From Spirodela intermedia (taxonomy: Eukaryota; Streptophyta; Magnoliopsida; Alismatales; Araceae), in assembly GCA_902729315.2 (NCBI GenBank), contig LR746278.1:2263001-2327000 (forward strand): DNA of 64,000 nt, read 5' to 3'. The notes under the pieces were generated by a model, which was not told the DNA's origin, did not search any database, and was given only the letters and a program-made list of their open reading frames with translations. Positions 13,401 through 23,690 of the stretch are shown here, piece by piece (within the stretch, counting starts at the first letter, position 1; the number at the start of each line of letters is the position of its first letter). Made by a program: the position numbers and the translations under genes.

Positions 13401-13409
13401 ATTTTCCAT
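7470..13409 (-). CDS. Transmembrane nine superfamily (TM9SF/EMP70) protein
   Basis: EMP70/TMN proteins are Golgi/endosomal membrane proteins implicated in cargo sorting. Seven minus-strand exons join in phase: 13409-13299, 10729-10565, 10481-10372, 10118-10010, 9938-9826, 8848-8701, 8627-7470, giving 637 residues (typical plant TMN is about 590-660). Residues 1-24 form a signal peptide, followed by the family sequence [11 protein letters not shown]. The lumenal domain contains the conserved DYCKP and [15 protein letters not shown] stretches. The last exon encodes KWASRWD and nine hydrophobic segments. The C-terminus is VKID, fitting the KXD/E COPI-binding Golgi retention signal known for this family. 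Intron 1 is 2.6 kb, and part of it is duplicated at 23.4 kb. The closest family members are probably the TMN8-10 group, but I cannot fix the paralogue. Confidence 0.95.
12670..12960 (+). repeat. Part of TMN intron 1 that is duplicated near 23.4 kb
   Basis: Blocks such as ggaatgaagttc, cgcataaaatca, gagatgctgcc, atcggaataagtagtg and gtcgacttcagaaacc occur here in the same order and orientation as in 23420-23690. Divergence and small indels indicate an old duplication. The segment lies inside intron 1 of the TMN gene and shows no coding potential. Confidence 0.8.
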
Positions 13410-14436
13410 CTCTAACTCTCAGATGGACGAGGACGAGGGAGAAGAGGGAGAAGAGGGAGCTCCAGTGCCTTGCTCCCCCGTTCGAGATACGCGGTATGAA
13501 TCCAGGGAGATCCCCGTTGCTGTACGGGGGAACGTGCTGTATTAGTCCCTCTGTGTCGTTTTTGCGGATCCGCTGAGTTGGCATCGACACGTGTGCCGAG
13601 ATGACAACTGTGAGATAGAGTTTCATTTCTTGAGCCTATTGACGGCATGCATCACTATGATTCAACACAAGGGACACGCTCCTATGTTTGGAACGTCGAG
13701 ACGTCAACTATAAGGCCAAAAATACACATGGCGTCGACGTCGTGGGATCAGACGAACGACGATCTCCATTCCCTTAGAAAGGAGGTTGACTTTGATCGAA
13801 GTGGGAGTCATAAGTCATATCCCACAAGCTGCTTTGTTGTCGGTGTTTGACTTACGATGAACCCGTGAGCAACCGGCGTAAAATGCCGACGATTTGGTGG
13901 TTTTATACTCCTTATGTGAAACATTATCCCGATTTAAAATAGCATAGGAAGGTGACACGTGCATTTTGTTGGGACCCGGTCTTGCTGGAGTCCGTCGGCT
14001 GTTAGGTTGACGATCTCGGAAAGCGAGAAGAGCCCTACTGCCGTTCCTGCACGATTTCCCGTGCTAGCCGGCGCAGTTCCGCCGTCGCGCGCGGAGCGCC
14101 CGCTGATCGCGAGTGCCGCGCCGTTCCGGGGTCCTGCCGTCGCGCGCCTCAGGCCGTGCCAGCGCCGTTCATCACGGCTCTTCCATCTTTGGCGCCGGCC
14201 AGTACGATACTGCGCGCCGGTGAGGTTCTACCCGCCGTAAGTCGACACCAAGGAGACACTACGAGTCGCCGCCCTTCGTGAAGGCGGAGGAGCTTGGGGA
14301 GATCTGAAGAACATTGTGGCGGAGCCGGCACTGCCGAACGCATAATTTCAGGAAACTAGATGAGGTGAGAAATCATCATCGTAGTTCCATCGGCAAACAA
14401 TGAAAAGACGGGCCAGATCGTTTCCACAGTCACCTG
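13410..14436. other. Upstream region of the TMN gene; GC-rich island without a recognised gene
   Basis: The first few hundred bases should contain the promoter and 5' UTR of the TMN gene, which starts at 13409 on the minus strand. From about 14030 to 14340 the sequence becomes clearly GC-rich, with open frames on both strands (13959-14240 +, 14343-14149 -). Neither frame resembles a known domain. The island directly adjoins LBD gene fragments and may be further gene debris. Confidence 0.4.
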
Positions 14437-14565
14437 AGGATTTAGGAGGTCGGGAAGATCTGAAAACCCACATGGGTCATCTTCATCCTGGATGAGTTCG
14501 CGCTCAAGGCTCTTCAGCATGGAGCGCTCAATCCGGTCGTTAACGAAACCGAGTTCCTTCGTCGC
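14437..14565 (-). pseudogene. Fragment of an LBD-type gene, distal exon (inverted copy)
   Basis: Read on the minus strand this gives an open frame, ATKELGFVNDRIERSMLKSL and onward to DDPCGFSDLPDLLNPQ. It is followed by GTGACT, a possible splice donor. It is clearly homologous to 24650-24770 of the LBD pseudogene, where the matching residues read IERSTLKSLERELL and DNPCGFSEPPNLFSPE. No LOB domain is attached. The fragment ends near 14570, where a second copy begins in the opposite direction, so it cannot be a working gene by itself. Confidence 0.65.
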
Positions 14566-14579
14566 GTCGTATATTTTTT

Positions 14580-14700
14580 GAAAGCCGCGACGAAGTCGGG
14601 TCCATCTGGAGCGCGAACTCTCGAGGACCCAGATGACCCATATTGGTACTTAGATCTGCCCGATGAACTCAGTCGGGGGGGGGAGGTGTTAAGAAGCCAA
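14580..14700 (+). pseudogene. Second, more diverged LBD fragment (direct copy)
   Basis: Starting at gccgcgacgaagtcgggtcc, the sequence follows the order of the LBD pseudogene at 24635-24770: the GCGACxAAG block, then the ctggagcgcgaactc block, a GATGACCCAT block and a ctgcccgatgaactcagtc ending. It has deletions and stop-generating changes. It is arranged back to back with the minus-strand copy at 14437-14565, forming an imperfect inverted pair. Confidence 0.5.
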
Positions 14701-15014
14701 TGGAAGAGAAGTATGGTCCCAACGTAGAAGTGGACGGTCGGTTTTGAACGGCATCAACTGGACCCGAAATGGCCCCAGCGGTCTGGGCTGGTTTTGGACG
14801 TTGGACTAGGCCTAGTCCACTTAAATTGGGCCCTGTTTCTATCTGTGCTATTAATAGGAGGGAAGAGGCGGCTGTCTAATGGCCCTCTATCTGCTCTACA
14901 GAGATGGCATATTTTAATTTTTAGTTTTACAAAGCTCTCAAAAATCCTTCTGTGGGCAGCATGATGGGAGGGCCAAGAGTTTAGACAATTCAACTACAAC
15001 GATATATATATGTA

Positions 15015-15036
15015 CAGAGAGAGAGAGAGAGAGGGA

Positions 15037-15062
<26 letters not shown>
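15015..15062. repeat. GA microsatellite
   Basis: Nearly perfect (AG)n tract interrupted once by ggaa. It follows a short (AT)n tract at 15002-15010. A (CT)n tract follows at 15366-15389. Confidence 0.9.
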
Positions 15063-15068
<6 letters not shown>

Positions 15069-15535
15069 CGCAATAACTCTGGAACTCCTTCTTCATGATG
15101 ACGCAGCACATGGAGGTTTCGTCAGAAAGAGAGGTCTTCGAACTCAAAGGTATAGGTTGTCAAATGGAAGGGACTCACTCCTCTCTTCTAGATTAACAGT
15201 TTTGCCGTGCTTGCTGCCTCCCTGCATCCACGTGCGCCTGTCCTCTTCATGCTTATATGGGGTTCAAGATGAAAATCTCTTTCTTTCACAGATAGAGATG
15301 GCTCCTGTTGATGGACTCGACAGTGGGGGTTTCCGGATGATCTTACGTGAATATAGTAAAACTAATCTCTCTCTCTCTCTCTCTCTCTCGCTGTTTCTCT
15401 CTTTTTCTCCACGAAGAATAGTTTTTAAGAAAAACAGAGCTAAGAACGGGATCTCTAAAACTACATTTGAGCATCAATCGACTATACTTGGGTTCAAAGC
15501 GGAGATCTTGGGAACGATTTACTTGAGCACAGTTT

Positions 15536-15973
15536 TCAAAAGAAGATTTTTATTCGAGCACATAGAATCCAGGAAGTGGAGCTGTCATCCCGATTAACAT
15601 CGGCGGGAACACTAGCACGAGTCAGGAACAGGGTAGACGGCGGGTGGAGACGGCATATCAGGAGGAGCTCCTCCTCCTGCTCTGTTTTCTCCCAGGACTG
15701 GGGTAGGATCCTCTCCTCCTCGATCCCGTGGAGGATGCCCTCCAGCTCTTCCTCGCGCCCGCATAGTCGCTCCATTTGCACCTCGAAGACTGACGCCGTG
15801 AAGTGGCTTGCGGCGCCCCACCAAATCGCGTCGCCGCAGTAACTCGAGAGGACCTCCGAGTAGACCCACCCCTCCCTTCTGGTCCTGCCCAAATCCACGC
15901 CGTCCTCTTCCGCAGCTCCACCGAGGCCTCCGATCGCGCATCCGACGCTGAGGCTGTTGGGCACGTGACCCAT
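15536..15973 (-). CDS. Hypothetical minus-strand ORF in a GC-rich island
   Basis: An uninterrupted 145-codon frame starts at the ATG at 15973 and is flanked by AT-rich sequence. The product is acidic, with a glutamate-rich middle part (for example GREEELEGILHGIEEE) that could form a short helix or coiled coil. I do not recognise a family. Other frames are also open here (15612-15941 -, 15576-15842 +), which GC-rich sequence produces by chance. It lies about 1 kb from LBD debris and could be another gene fragment. Treat it as unproven. Confidence 0.2.
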   Translation of the reverse strand: MGHVPNSLSVGCAIGGLGGAAEEDGVDLGRTRREGWVYSEVLSSYCGDAIWWGAASHFTASVFEVQMERLCGREEELEGILHGIEEERILPQSWEKTEQEEELLLICRLHPPSTLFLTRASVPADVNRDDSSTSWILCARIKIFF

Positions 15974-16163
15974 TATGTGGGAAAGTCGCTAAGGGTTCAG
16001 CTCATATAGCGGCTGTGCAGAAGAAGAAGACGAACCGCATCTGGAGTCGCTAAGTGGATCGGGTCACGCGGAACCGAAACGGTTCGGGTGGAAGAGTATG
16101 AAACAGACGGCACGTTTTCCGAGGTACTCGTTGGGCACGCTTCCGAAGTCGACTCTAGACGAC

Positions 16164-16171
16164 TATAAATA
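16164..16171 (+). promoter_or_regulatory. TATA box of uncertain owner
   Basis: A TATAAATA box followed by agagag lies at the boundary between GC-rich and AT-rich sequence, just before the copia-derived region. It may belong to an LTR or to an unseen transcript. No matching coding region follows on the plus strand. Confidence 0.3.
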
Positions 16172-16599
16172 GAGAGTTACTTTTTTATTTTAATATTCTT
16201 TAACATATTATCTATATAGAGATAATCTGAGTGAGTTTCAAAAAGAAGATTTCTATTGAGTTGGTGAGTGGCTGTTGAATTCATTTGAGGGTCAAGATCA
16301 AAGATTCATCATCTGAGTTCTTGGAGAAATTATTATGTACTTTTTCATATATAGTAGAGTTTTCATCGTCACTTAGACATAAGATGTCAACCTTTGAATT
16401 GCATAAAAATCATTGTCATCTTGATCGTTAGTTGTTTATTTTTTCTGTTTCCTTACTCTATAACATATTACATATTAAGTTGCAGAAGTTGTGTAGTAAG
16501 TTCAAGTTCAATATGAAGTTGTGGAACTTAGTGTGCAGTAAAGAAATAGAAAAAACAAACAACTCACAACCAAGGTCACATAATTTTTTTTTAAATTAT

Positions 16600-17570
16600 T
16601 CAGAGGTTGACTTTCTACATCCACGAGCAATTTAGTTGACCTTCTACATCTACTTTTTATCATCTCTGTAAAATTTCTTGATATGTAATTGATTCTTCCC
16701 AATTACATTTTTGATCTAGTAGTAACACATATTGATAGGCTTTAACTTCAAGTGAAATGTTAGGTTCTTACACAAATGAATATCACTTTGACTATCGCAA
16801 AAAATCACATTCTCTTATGTCAGTCCCAATTCTCATAATATGAATTTCGTTATCTATAACATTTATGTAGAAACCTATGTGGTAGCAATATTTAGCCTAT
16901 GCAGTTAACAAAGCAACACACTTCTGCAATATGAATTGTCATAACACAACTTCTCTTGCAAAAGTAATTACATAGCCTGAAGTTGACTTTTATATGTCAA
17001 CATCTCTAAGTTTGTCAACATATATATAACTTGTCAATTTAGGAAGACTCTTCCCATAGTTTAAGTAAAATTTAGAGCTCCTTTTAAGATATTTGAATAT
17101 TCACTTTACTGTTGTCCAAAACTCATTGTCTAAATTTATAAGAAATATATTAGTAACACCCGTTGCATATGTGATGTTTGGTCTTGTACATACCATTGCA
17201 TATATCAAACTTCTAATAGTTAAAGAATAAGGTACTTTCTTCATCTTCTCTTTTTCTTCGTCACTTGTCAAACTCTATTCTATGCAAAAAGTTGAAAGTT
17301 ATTTACAAACAAAAACAACAAATTTTACATTGCTCATACCAAACTTATTCAACACTTTATCTATATATTTTTCTTATGATAGTCATATCTTCTTGGCTTT
17401 TTGTCACGAAAAATCTTCATGTAAGTATTTACTTTGTTCTCTTTATTTACTTCATAGCAAATAACCTGTTCAACTTCTTAATCATGTCAATTGTTGATAT
17501 ATATTTTTCAAGAATAAATATATCGTCAACATATAATAAGATAATCACAAAATTATCATCAAATCATTTG
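16600..17570 (-). mobile_element. Degraded Ty1/copia retroelement, reverse transcriptase/RNase H part
   Basis: On the minus strand the conceptual translation contains the copia reverse transcriptase motif YVDDI (near 17530-17500). Further on come SLIYAMVCTRPNITYATGV (near 17220-17160), FWTTVKxIFKYLKRSSKFYL (near 17130-17060), KSTSGYVITFAREVV and LQKCVALLTAxAKY (near 16990-16890). These are in the order found in copia polyproteins, ending with the CDSQSxIHLxKN RNase H region (about 16810-16770). Stops and frameshifts are frequent, so it is a dead copy. I could not delimit its LTRs. Confidence 0.85.
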
Positions 17571-17599
17571 ATGTAGATGTAATCATTTGTAGTAATATA

Positions 17600-20300
17600 T
17601 GTGTATATGTTATCAATAATAACATTGTATTAGATCTTATTTCAATCCGTACAAGCTCTTCTTCAACTTGCATGCAAGATGTTCTTTACCTTTTACTTTG
17701 AAATGTTCTAGTTGCTGAATATAAAACTTTTACTCTAAATTTTCATGAAAAAATAATGTATTTACATTTAGCTACTCAACTTCTAAGTTCATATTGATTG
17801 TTAGAATTCAAATTTGAAATTATATTAAAGATAAAAATTATTTAAATATAAAACCATTGATTTTACATTCTTCAACACCAAAATTCAGCCTCTTTTTTTT
17901 TTTGATTCCCTTAGTGTCACATTTATTTCCTTTAAACCCCTAGAAATATATCATAACTTAGTTAGGACGTGTTACAATAGTTTTATTGTGATTCCCTCTT
18001 GTATGTCTATTTTTTTCATAGTTATGAAGAATGGACTGATAATAGAAATAATAAATTCAATCTTAAACTAGGATGTGGGAAGTTGAAGACAATATTTTCT
18101 AAATAAAATATTTTTTTGTGATTTTAATTGAGTATGGATTCTCATCTCATCAAGGGATTCAATTATTTTTGATATTATGAAAGCAAGAGAAAAACTAGAT
18201 TGAGAAAATTAAGAAAATGCATAGACTTGGTAGGGTTCTTAGAGGGCACATCTGTTAAGAGGTAGATCATGTTGATGACGATGTAATTGAATTATATCTC
18301 AAAATTAAAAGATAATTCAAAAAATGTCTCAATGATTTTTTAAGCACTAAAACGAAGGAAATTGTTAATGATCTTAGTTTAATTAAAAGATGATTACAAA
18401 TGAAAATGTATGACAAAGTCACTTTTCACATTTGTATAGAGAAAATAACAACTTTAAATGTACTTTACATGTTAATTTTATAATTGATATAAATTTAACA
18501 TTTCATATATTTCAACAAGTTGATCATATTAAATTTGTGAATAAATTATTATCATTTCAGTTAAACATTTAAATTTAAAGTTTTTTTAACTTGAGACCAA
18601 GTTATTTTCTATTTTATGAAATTTTGAGATCAAAAACTTATTAACTGAAAAAACTCTATAAATAACAGGTTATAGATCATAAAGGGTCATATGACATGTG
18701 TGGACACATTATGTAACATATCATTTGTATTGACACATGTGAAAAAATAGAAAACAATTTCTAAAGTATATTCATGATGATCTAGTTATTGTTCTATAGT
18801 GTCAAATAGGTTTTCCTATTCATATTAGTGTCCTAATACAATCATTTCTCCCTAATGATCTAATTATTATCACTTCATTCTAATGAAACACAACCCATAC
18901 TTCTCTTTTTGACACATCTCATGGAAGAGTGAGTCACTATTTCACTTGTAATATTTTGTTATTGAACTGGTTCTAAACCCATTTCCAGCCTATAACCCCT
19001 TGTCTTCTAATTTGATTTCATTGAGTTCCCTAATACGCGTCATTAGTTTATGTGCTTGTGGTAGAATCGGTTGGCAAAGTCATTTCTCTATCTTCGCATC
19101 TTCTCTCTCTTCATGACCCTCTCTCTCCTCTCTCTCCTCCCCTGGTCTCTTTGGTATTTGTACACTCTTATATTCTTTTAAATGTTTCTTATATGTTCAA
19201 GCTAAAAATTACTGCATATCTAGGACTAGATAAATACAAGCAAGGACTAGAGCTGGTTGTAGCTGATCAAGTGCAAAATATCACTTATTCTCTCCCTTTA
19301 TATTGTTTTCTTCATTTATTTTATTTTTTAATATTTATATTCTAACTTATTCAGGGAACAAAATAAATTATCATTAGATTTATTATCTTCACTATGTATT
19401 TAGTATGAATCTAATGTAGCTACTTGATTTAGCTAAATGTGAATTAAATTTTCTAAAAATTAAATTTGACATCTCTTCATACAACGACTGAGAGACAATC
19501 ATTCATCATCCTACATTAAATTTTTTCCCTAAGAATATCATGTCCAACTATTATATCAAGCTCTAGACTCTTGTTTGTGATCATAAAAGGCTTTAAACAA
19601 TTTTAGAGCATAATTAGTATGTTCTAAACTTATAAGACCAAGAATTTGACCCACATACATGTTTTTTAATTTTATCATTGGAAAATTATTTTTCACACAA
19701 AATTAATACAAATGATCATCTTGTAATAGGCACTAGTGCTTATGTTTTATCATTTTTTTTTTCTATTTGATTGTATCATAGTGGGCTACTAATCTTGCCT
19801 AATTCTTAAAGACCTTTTCATCCTCATTTAATCTTTTTGAAAATTTTCCTTAGTTTTACTAAAGATAATTATGATTTCCTAGGTAGTAACATGCAAAATA
19901 TCTATTTCTCAATATAATTTTTAATCATTTTTTATGACAACAATCAAAATTTCATTCTCTAAAAGTTATTCCAAGTTTTCTTATTTAATTTTAGATAGTA
20001 AAGTAGTCAAACTTTATACACTTCTCTTTTCCGTGAATTGTATTGATGAGTTTTCATCAATGATTAAACAATTCATATAGTTTAATCCTTCATTGACGAT
20101 CTATAAGAAAATTATAATTTAATCAAATAAAAAATATGAGTTTTTACTCTAGTAGAATTTGAACCTTCGTCAGTCGCCCACTTGTATGAAAGAGAGTGAA
20201 ATAGTACTTGAATGCCCTTATATTGTGACATTATCAACGTATCTTATTCTTATAAATAAAAGGTATTTTAGGTATTAAAATTATTAAAAATCTTCAAGAA
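17600..20300. other. AT-rich gene-free region, probably decayed transposon
   Basis: The sequence is strongly AT-rich with no convincing exon. It sits between two copia relics and is likely the continuation of the same or other retroelements, but I could not align any stretch to a specific protein. A short pyrimidine-rich patch (19090-19150) is the only compositional exception. Confidence 0.5.
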
Positions 20301-20580
20301 GTCAATTTAGTTTCACATCGGTTATTTTACGAGTTTTGAGGTATATATATAATAATAGAAGATCTTATGATCAATAAGCTGCTCTTTTGCATGTCTATGA
20401 CTGCTTCTTGACTAACGCTTGACTGACTAATAGTGACGTGAAAGGGAAGTGACGCACACGTGTCTCTTATTGGTCTATCCTTAGCCGCTCAAGGTCATCA
20501 CTCGCGGCTCCACCCAATTGTACTTCTGATCTGCTTGTAGGCCCAATTGGCTGATGGGTGGGTTTCCCCTTTTTCTATAT
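20300..20580 (+). mobile_element. Possible LTR or solo-LTR remnant
   Basis: The segment contains CACATCGGTT, a motif common in plant LTRs. It is followed about 35 bases later by a tatatatataa box, then a GC-richer stretch (20440-20560) that contrasts with the surrounding AT-rich DNA. It precedes the plus-strand copia fragment by a few hundred bases. Boundaries and target-site duplications were not found. Confidence 0.35.
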
Positions 20581-20869
20581 TTTTATTTTATTTTCTTTTA
20601 TTTTTATTTATTATTTTAAAAATAAAATTATAAAAATTATATATAATTGTATAAAATCACATAATTCGTAAAAAATTAACACTAACTAAATAAAAACTAC
20701 TTTTCATAATTTAACATAAATATAAATCTATTTATCATGAGTTAAGACTAAAACTATATTATTTATTAATTATTAACTCATAATAATAAATACTTATCAA
20801 GGAGCTACCTCCATCATAATCTCATCTTAAAAGGTCAAGTAGACAGAATCAACTTTCACGAAGGTATCT

Positions 20870-21180
20870 ACCATATGAGTATATTATGTTTACTGATACA
20901 TATGAATTAAAAAGTTACAAAGAGTCACTAAAAAGTGAACATAATGAGGATTGGTTAATAGCAATGAATAAGAAAGTAGAAACATTGTCGAGAAACTAGA
21001 CAGATGATCTTGTGGAGTCATAAAAATGGAAGAAAGCTTTGAAGAACAAGTAGGTTTTTAGGTTGAAGACTCAAAGGCATTGCTCATTACCATAGTACAA
21101 CGTCATATTGGTTGTAAAAGGCTTCAACCAAGTGAATGGTATTAACTTTGATGAAATTTTCTTACCTATTGTGAAAATTT
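20870..21180 (+). mobile_element. Ty1/copia reverse transcriptase N-terminal fragment
   Basis: The plus-strand translation reads SYKESLKSEHNEDWLIAMNK, then KVETLSRN, TDDLVES, KALKNKxVFRLK, LVVKGFNQVNGINFDEIF and PIVK. This is the start of the copia reverse transcriptase (family form: EAxxxxNxxxWxxAMxEExxSL, then YKARLVVKGFxQxxGIDFxEIFSPVVK). Stops interrupt it. It is on the opposite strand to the fragment at 16.6-17.6 kb, so at least two insertions or a rearrangement are needed. Confidence 0.8.
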
Positions 21181-21196
21181 GCTAAGATAAGGGGTG

Positions 21197-21278
21197 TAAA
21201 CATGTTTAGGTTGATAAGATGAAGGTGTTGTGGCAGACTTCAACCAACACCTTCATCTTATCAACCTAAACATGTTTA
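21197..21278. repeat. Perfect 34-bp inverted repeat with 14-nt loop
   Basis: The left arm is 21197-21230 (begins taaacatgtttaggttgata) and the right arm is 21245-21278 (its exact reverse complement). They are separated by the 14-base loop tggcagacttcaac. All 34 pairs are Watson-Crick, and a G-T pair could extend the stem. It sits immediately after the copia fragment in AT-rich DNA. The perfect identity of the arms contrasts with the heavy decay of the flanking retroelement. Confidence 0.95.
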
Positions 21279-21299
21279 TCATGGTGAAAACTTTTCGTG

Positions 21300-22840
21300 T
21301 AAAATAATAAAATTATTTGTAGGGGTATCTGAATTTGTATTTGTAGAAGAATTGATGTAGTTGTCAAGATACGCTCTTAGGTTTGTGTCAACACAAGGGA
21401 GGTTTGTAAGAACCGTGACAAATAGTGTTTCAACATAGGTGGTGGTGGGCTATGGTTTGGGGATGATTGCTCCTCATGTAGTAATTTCTTTTTATTGAAT
21501 AATAAGATTAAGTGTGAAGATAAACAAACCGAGATTTGGTTGAGCTAAGATAATGAAAGCGTATTGATGAGTGCGGTCATGAGGGAGGAGCTTCCAAGGT
21601 CTGTTCTCAGTTAGGTACATCTAATGAGGTTGATCTTGCGGCTAGAGGAGAAGAGGCAGTAGGATGTGTTGATGAGACCAGGCCCTCGCTAGGTGGAGGG
21701 CAACAAGACAAGAGGAAGAGGCAAGGTGAGGTGGCTACAGCCGTGACCCACCTCCAAAGGTTGCATATGGCAGTTGAGGAGAGCGGAAGATGGAAAAAAT
21801 GGAATACTTCGATTTGGGAAAAGTAGCGTTTATGTATAGCCGTGATATTACAAAAAAATCCTTACAAGAAGAATAATTTGGTAAGTGTCCACTCAACAAG
21901 TTGCAATAATGTTTTCTACATCGGTGGAGGGAAAACCTATTTCTTGAAGAGCTTTTGACCTTTTGGTGTTTTGAATACAAGAATATATACATTTATCAAC
22001 TTTATTTTGCCTTGTCTAGCGATCTTAACAAAAAGATCGTAGAACCAATGTAACAAAAAGATCTTGAAGTGAACTAAGAGCAGACCTACATGTGACCGTA
22101 CATAATTGCAGTACAAGAAGATGAAGTATATGTAAAAATCTTTAATGCGTCGTGTGAACCAATGTAACATAATGACAACCTCAATTGATGTACCCAAAAG
22201 TGTTTAGATCATAGAAGAAAAGAGGTTTTTCTAGAGTAAGAAGAAGATGAGAGAATGTATTCTCTAAATGTTTAGGTGTGAATTTTCAACTCTTTTATAG
22301 AGGGAGGGTTGAAGATGCAACACATCCTGAGTGTGTGTCAATATGAATAGACACATAAAAAAATTCAATTTAATTCAATAAAAAATCATATTAAACCTAT
22401 TTTTATAATTTCAATAAAAACGTGATAGATTTAACACAATAGATTCATAAAAATAGAATTAAAATAAATATCATTTGCTTCACACATTTAGAGTTTATGC
22501 ATAATTGAACTAAATCTCTCTTCCAATACGGGTGAGTAAAAATATCTAATAATTATTTTAAATTCTCTCTCTTTTACCGAATGATCTCTAATAACATGAT
22601 TTACGAGCATGTGGATTCAATTCAAATGCAGTTAACCTCCCATTGGATGTGTTTGTGACATTTATGAACACTTGTTGATGCATGAAATCTTTGTGAATGC
22701 AGAAATCCTTAAAGATCAATCTTTGTGGATTCAAGGACTGAGAAATTCGTACCTTGTGGATTCAGGCCTGATTTCTTTTATTCTTCATGGACTTCTACTA
22801 TGTTGGGGAGGAGGATTCAAGTAAACTCACATCTGCCACC
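21300..22840. other. AT-rich gene-free region
   Basis: No supported gene. Short frames at 21735-22197 (-) have no recognisable similarity. A GC-richer patch near 21590-21760 may be foreign to the surrounding AT-rich DNA but encodes nothing I can name. Confidence 0.45.
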
Positions 22841-22847
22841 AGACGCA

Positions 22848-23414
22848 TTAGGCAGAAGTGGAAGTGGAAAGGCAGTCAAAACGAGTACCATCAATTAGAG
22901 GGAGAAAGAGAAGGGGATAAAGAAATGACGGTCTCATCAACGAGGGTGATGTACAGAAGAAGATGAAGAATAGAGGAGGAGAAGAGAATGAAGAGAAAGA
23001 GAGGAAGCCTGCATGTGAAGACCGGGGAGGATTACCTCGCGATGCTACAGAGAGGAGGAAGCACAAGAGCAGCCGATCACATCCTTCCCAGATATAATGG
23101 ACAGCCATTACCGCCGCGGCCGAAGCTCTTCGTTGCCCCCAGCCGGGCCTCCTAACAGCCGATACGCAGCCCCGCCAGTCCGTCACAACCTTCTCCTCTC
23201 CTTCCCCAAGCTTCCGTGGGTTTTCTCGGGAATTCCCACTGGATGGGAGTAGAACCGAGCAGATCCGACGGTACACCAATTCAAAGACACCGCCATCGTT
23301 CAGACCAGACTCGTATCTCCTTTCCTCGACCGACACACCCCCGCCTCCGAAGTCACCCACCACGTTGAAAAATTCATTCAAAACACAGAAACTTTCCAAT
23401 AACAATGAAAACAC
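22848..23414 (-). CDS. Hypothetical ORF in a GC-rich patch
   Basis: An uninterrupted 188-codon minus-strand frame runs from the ATG at 23414. The N-terminal half is mixed. The C-terminal third is a low-complexity Ser/Phe/Leu-rich stretch derived from a purine-rich plus strand (22890-23010), as expected for a spurious frame. No family is recognised. It ends beside the duplicated TMN intron segment, so it may be anonymous flanking sequence of that duplication. Confidence 0.15.
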   Translation of the reverse strand: MFSLLLESFCVLNEFFNVVGDFGGGGVSVEERRYESGLNDGGVFELVYRRICSVLLPSSGNSRENPRKLGEGEEKVVTDWRGCVSAVRRPGWGQRRASAAAVMAVHYIWEGCDRLLLCFLLSVASRGNPPRSSHAGFLSFSSFSSPPLFFIFFCTSPSLMRPSFLYPLLFLPLIDGTRFDCLSTSTSA

Positions 23415-23419
23415 ATTTT

Positions 23420-23690
23420 AGTTTCATCAATTGATGACGACGAAGGAACTGTTTACAGAAAGATAAGGGAATGAAGTTCACGATAATATCTTAAACACAA
23501 CGACAAACAGTACGTGAGACGCTCGCATAAAATCACTGGAATGTTTCAGACGCACATTCGTCAACATTGAATCCACAAACGTTGGTTACAGAGATGCTGC
23601 CGCCGAAGGCGAAAAAGATATCGGAATAAGTAGTGGACTAGGAAGCAGTCGACTTCAGAAACCGAAGTATAATGCCGGAGCTTTCGACAA
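23420..23690 (+). repeat. Duplicate of TMN intron 1 sequence
   Basis: Colinear with 12670-12960 in the same orientation. Shared blocks include ggaatgaagttc, cgcataaaatca, gagatgctgcc, atcggaataagtagtg and gtcgacttcagaaacc. No exon of the TMN gene accompanies it. Its position about 0.6 kb before the LBD pseudogene mirrors the order seen at 12.7-14.7 kb. Confidence 0.8.
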
